Source: Ignavibacteria bacterium (GTDB taxonomy: Bacteria; Bacteroidota; Ignavibacteria; Tepidaquicellales; OLB5). From it: a DNA stretch of 5,494 nt. Shown here piece after piece: positions 5,246-5,494 of the stretch. The translations under genes were made by a program, and so were the position numbers. Below the pieces are notes generated by a model. It did not search any database and had not been told where the DNA came from. It saw only the letters and a list, made by a program, of their open reading frames with translations. The stretch lies in assembly GCA_030835005.1 (NCBI GenBank), contig JAUQWT010000183.1, forward strand, positions 1 to 5,494, read 5' to 3'. Every line of letters starts with the position of its first letter. Position 1 is the stretch's first letter.

Positions 5246-5494
5246 ATGAAAAAGACAGTTCTCTCATTCTTTTATATCCTTCTTTTCTTCAAGATAGTTT
5301 TCTCGCAAAACGGTTGGGTACAAGTCAACCCCGGCTTCTCGCATGTTTACAATTCAGTTCATTTTTCAGATGCGAACATCGGAATGGCATGCGGAAGTAA
5401 CGGAGCAATAATCAAAACTACAAATGGCGGAACAAACTGGGCGAACCTAATTTCGGGAACATCGTACAACCTCATCGATATTAAAATGTTTTCC
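5246..5494 (+). CDS. Secreted Ycf48/BNR-like repeat protein (5' part only)
   Basis: The first 83 codons of a gene running off the right edge. The ATG at 5246-5248 is preceded by an in-frame TGA at 5225-5227 and begins a clear signal peptide: 'MKK', a hydrophobic core (residues ~4-19), and a likely cleavage after Ser20 ('IVFS|QNGW'). The mature protein shows one repeat unit of the Ycf48/BNR-like beta-propeller type, about residues 36-65: 'NSVHFSDANIGMACG' followed by 'GAIIKTTNGGTNW'. A second unit begins at 'NLIDIKMFS'. In plants and cyanobacteria Ycf48 is a photosystem II assembly factor, but in this bacterial group such repeats occur widely in secreted proteins that often end in a T9SS sorting domain. 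A photosynthetic role should not be inferred, and the C-terminus is not visible. It is transcribed divergently from hutH. Confidence 0.85.
   Translation, partial: MKKTVLSFFYILLFFKIVFSQNGWVQVNPGFSHVYNSVHFSDANIGMACGSNGAIIKTTNGGTNWANLISGTSYNLIDIKMFS

Noticed and set aside
5246..5494. Photosystem II assembly role from the Ycf48-like repeat
   Set aside because: Nothing else in the window suggests photosynthesis, and such repeats are common in secreted proteins of non-photosynthetic FCB bacteria.
1..5494. CRISPR array, tRNA, rRNA, transposase, phage or defence genes
   Set aside because: No regularly spaced direct repeats, tRNA cloverleaf or rRNA-like segments, or mobile-element proteins were found on either strand.

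Overview
The window looks like chromosomal DNA from the Fibrobacteres-Chlorobi-Bacteroidetes (FCB) superphylum, most likely Ignavibacteriota or a close relative. The evidence is a type IX secretion (T9SS) C-terminal sorting domain opening with 'LLPNYPNPFNP', a style common in Ignavibacteria and other non-Bacteroidetes FCB lineages; a secreted Ycf48/BNR-like protein; AT-rich gene starts mostly without Shine-Dalgarno sequences; and promoter-like TAnnTTTG motifs. The assignment rests on sequence style, not on a marker gene.

Layout. (1) Bases 1-737, + strand: the 3' end of a secreted or surface protein whose first visible residues resemble the tail of a SpoIID/LytB amidase-enhancer domain, followed by an Ig-like region with a dockerin/EF-hand-like acidic loop and a T9SS sorting domain. 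(2) Bases 738-869: a convergent gap almost filled by a ~125 bp composite palindromic repeat. (3) Bases 870-4989, - strand: a tight four-gene unit transcribed in the order hutH (histidine ammonia-lyase), YihY/BrkB-family membrane protein, SpoIIE/RsbU-type PP2C phosphatase, gcvH (lipoyl carrier of glycine cleavage). The spacings are -4, +13 and +37 nt. (4) Bases 4990-5245: an AT-rich divergent intergenic region with candidate promoters, a 13-bp operator-like palindrome and a possible 48-codon small ORF. (5) Bases 5246-5494, + strand: the 5' end of a secreted Ycf48/BNR-like repeat protein running off the window.

How the genes may work together. HutH releases ammonia from histidine and GcvH belongs to the glycine cleavage system, which also releases ammonia and feeds one-carbon metabolism. 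The two enzymes therefore share an amino-acid-catabolism theme. The membrane protein and the phosphatase between them have no obvious biochemical link to it, and neither the other hut genes nor gcvP/gcvT are in view. The operon is best read as co-transcribed genes that may share only expression. I do not see convincing evidence of a new biological system. The points most worth checking are the Ser-Ser-Gly MIO triad in HutH, the mixed operon, the nested repeat in the convergent gap and the small ORF upstream of the Ycf48-like gene.
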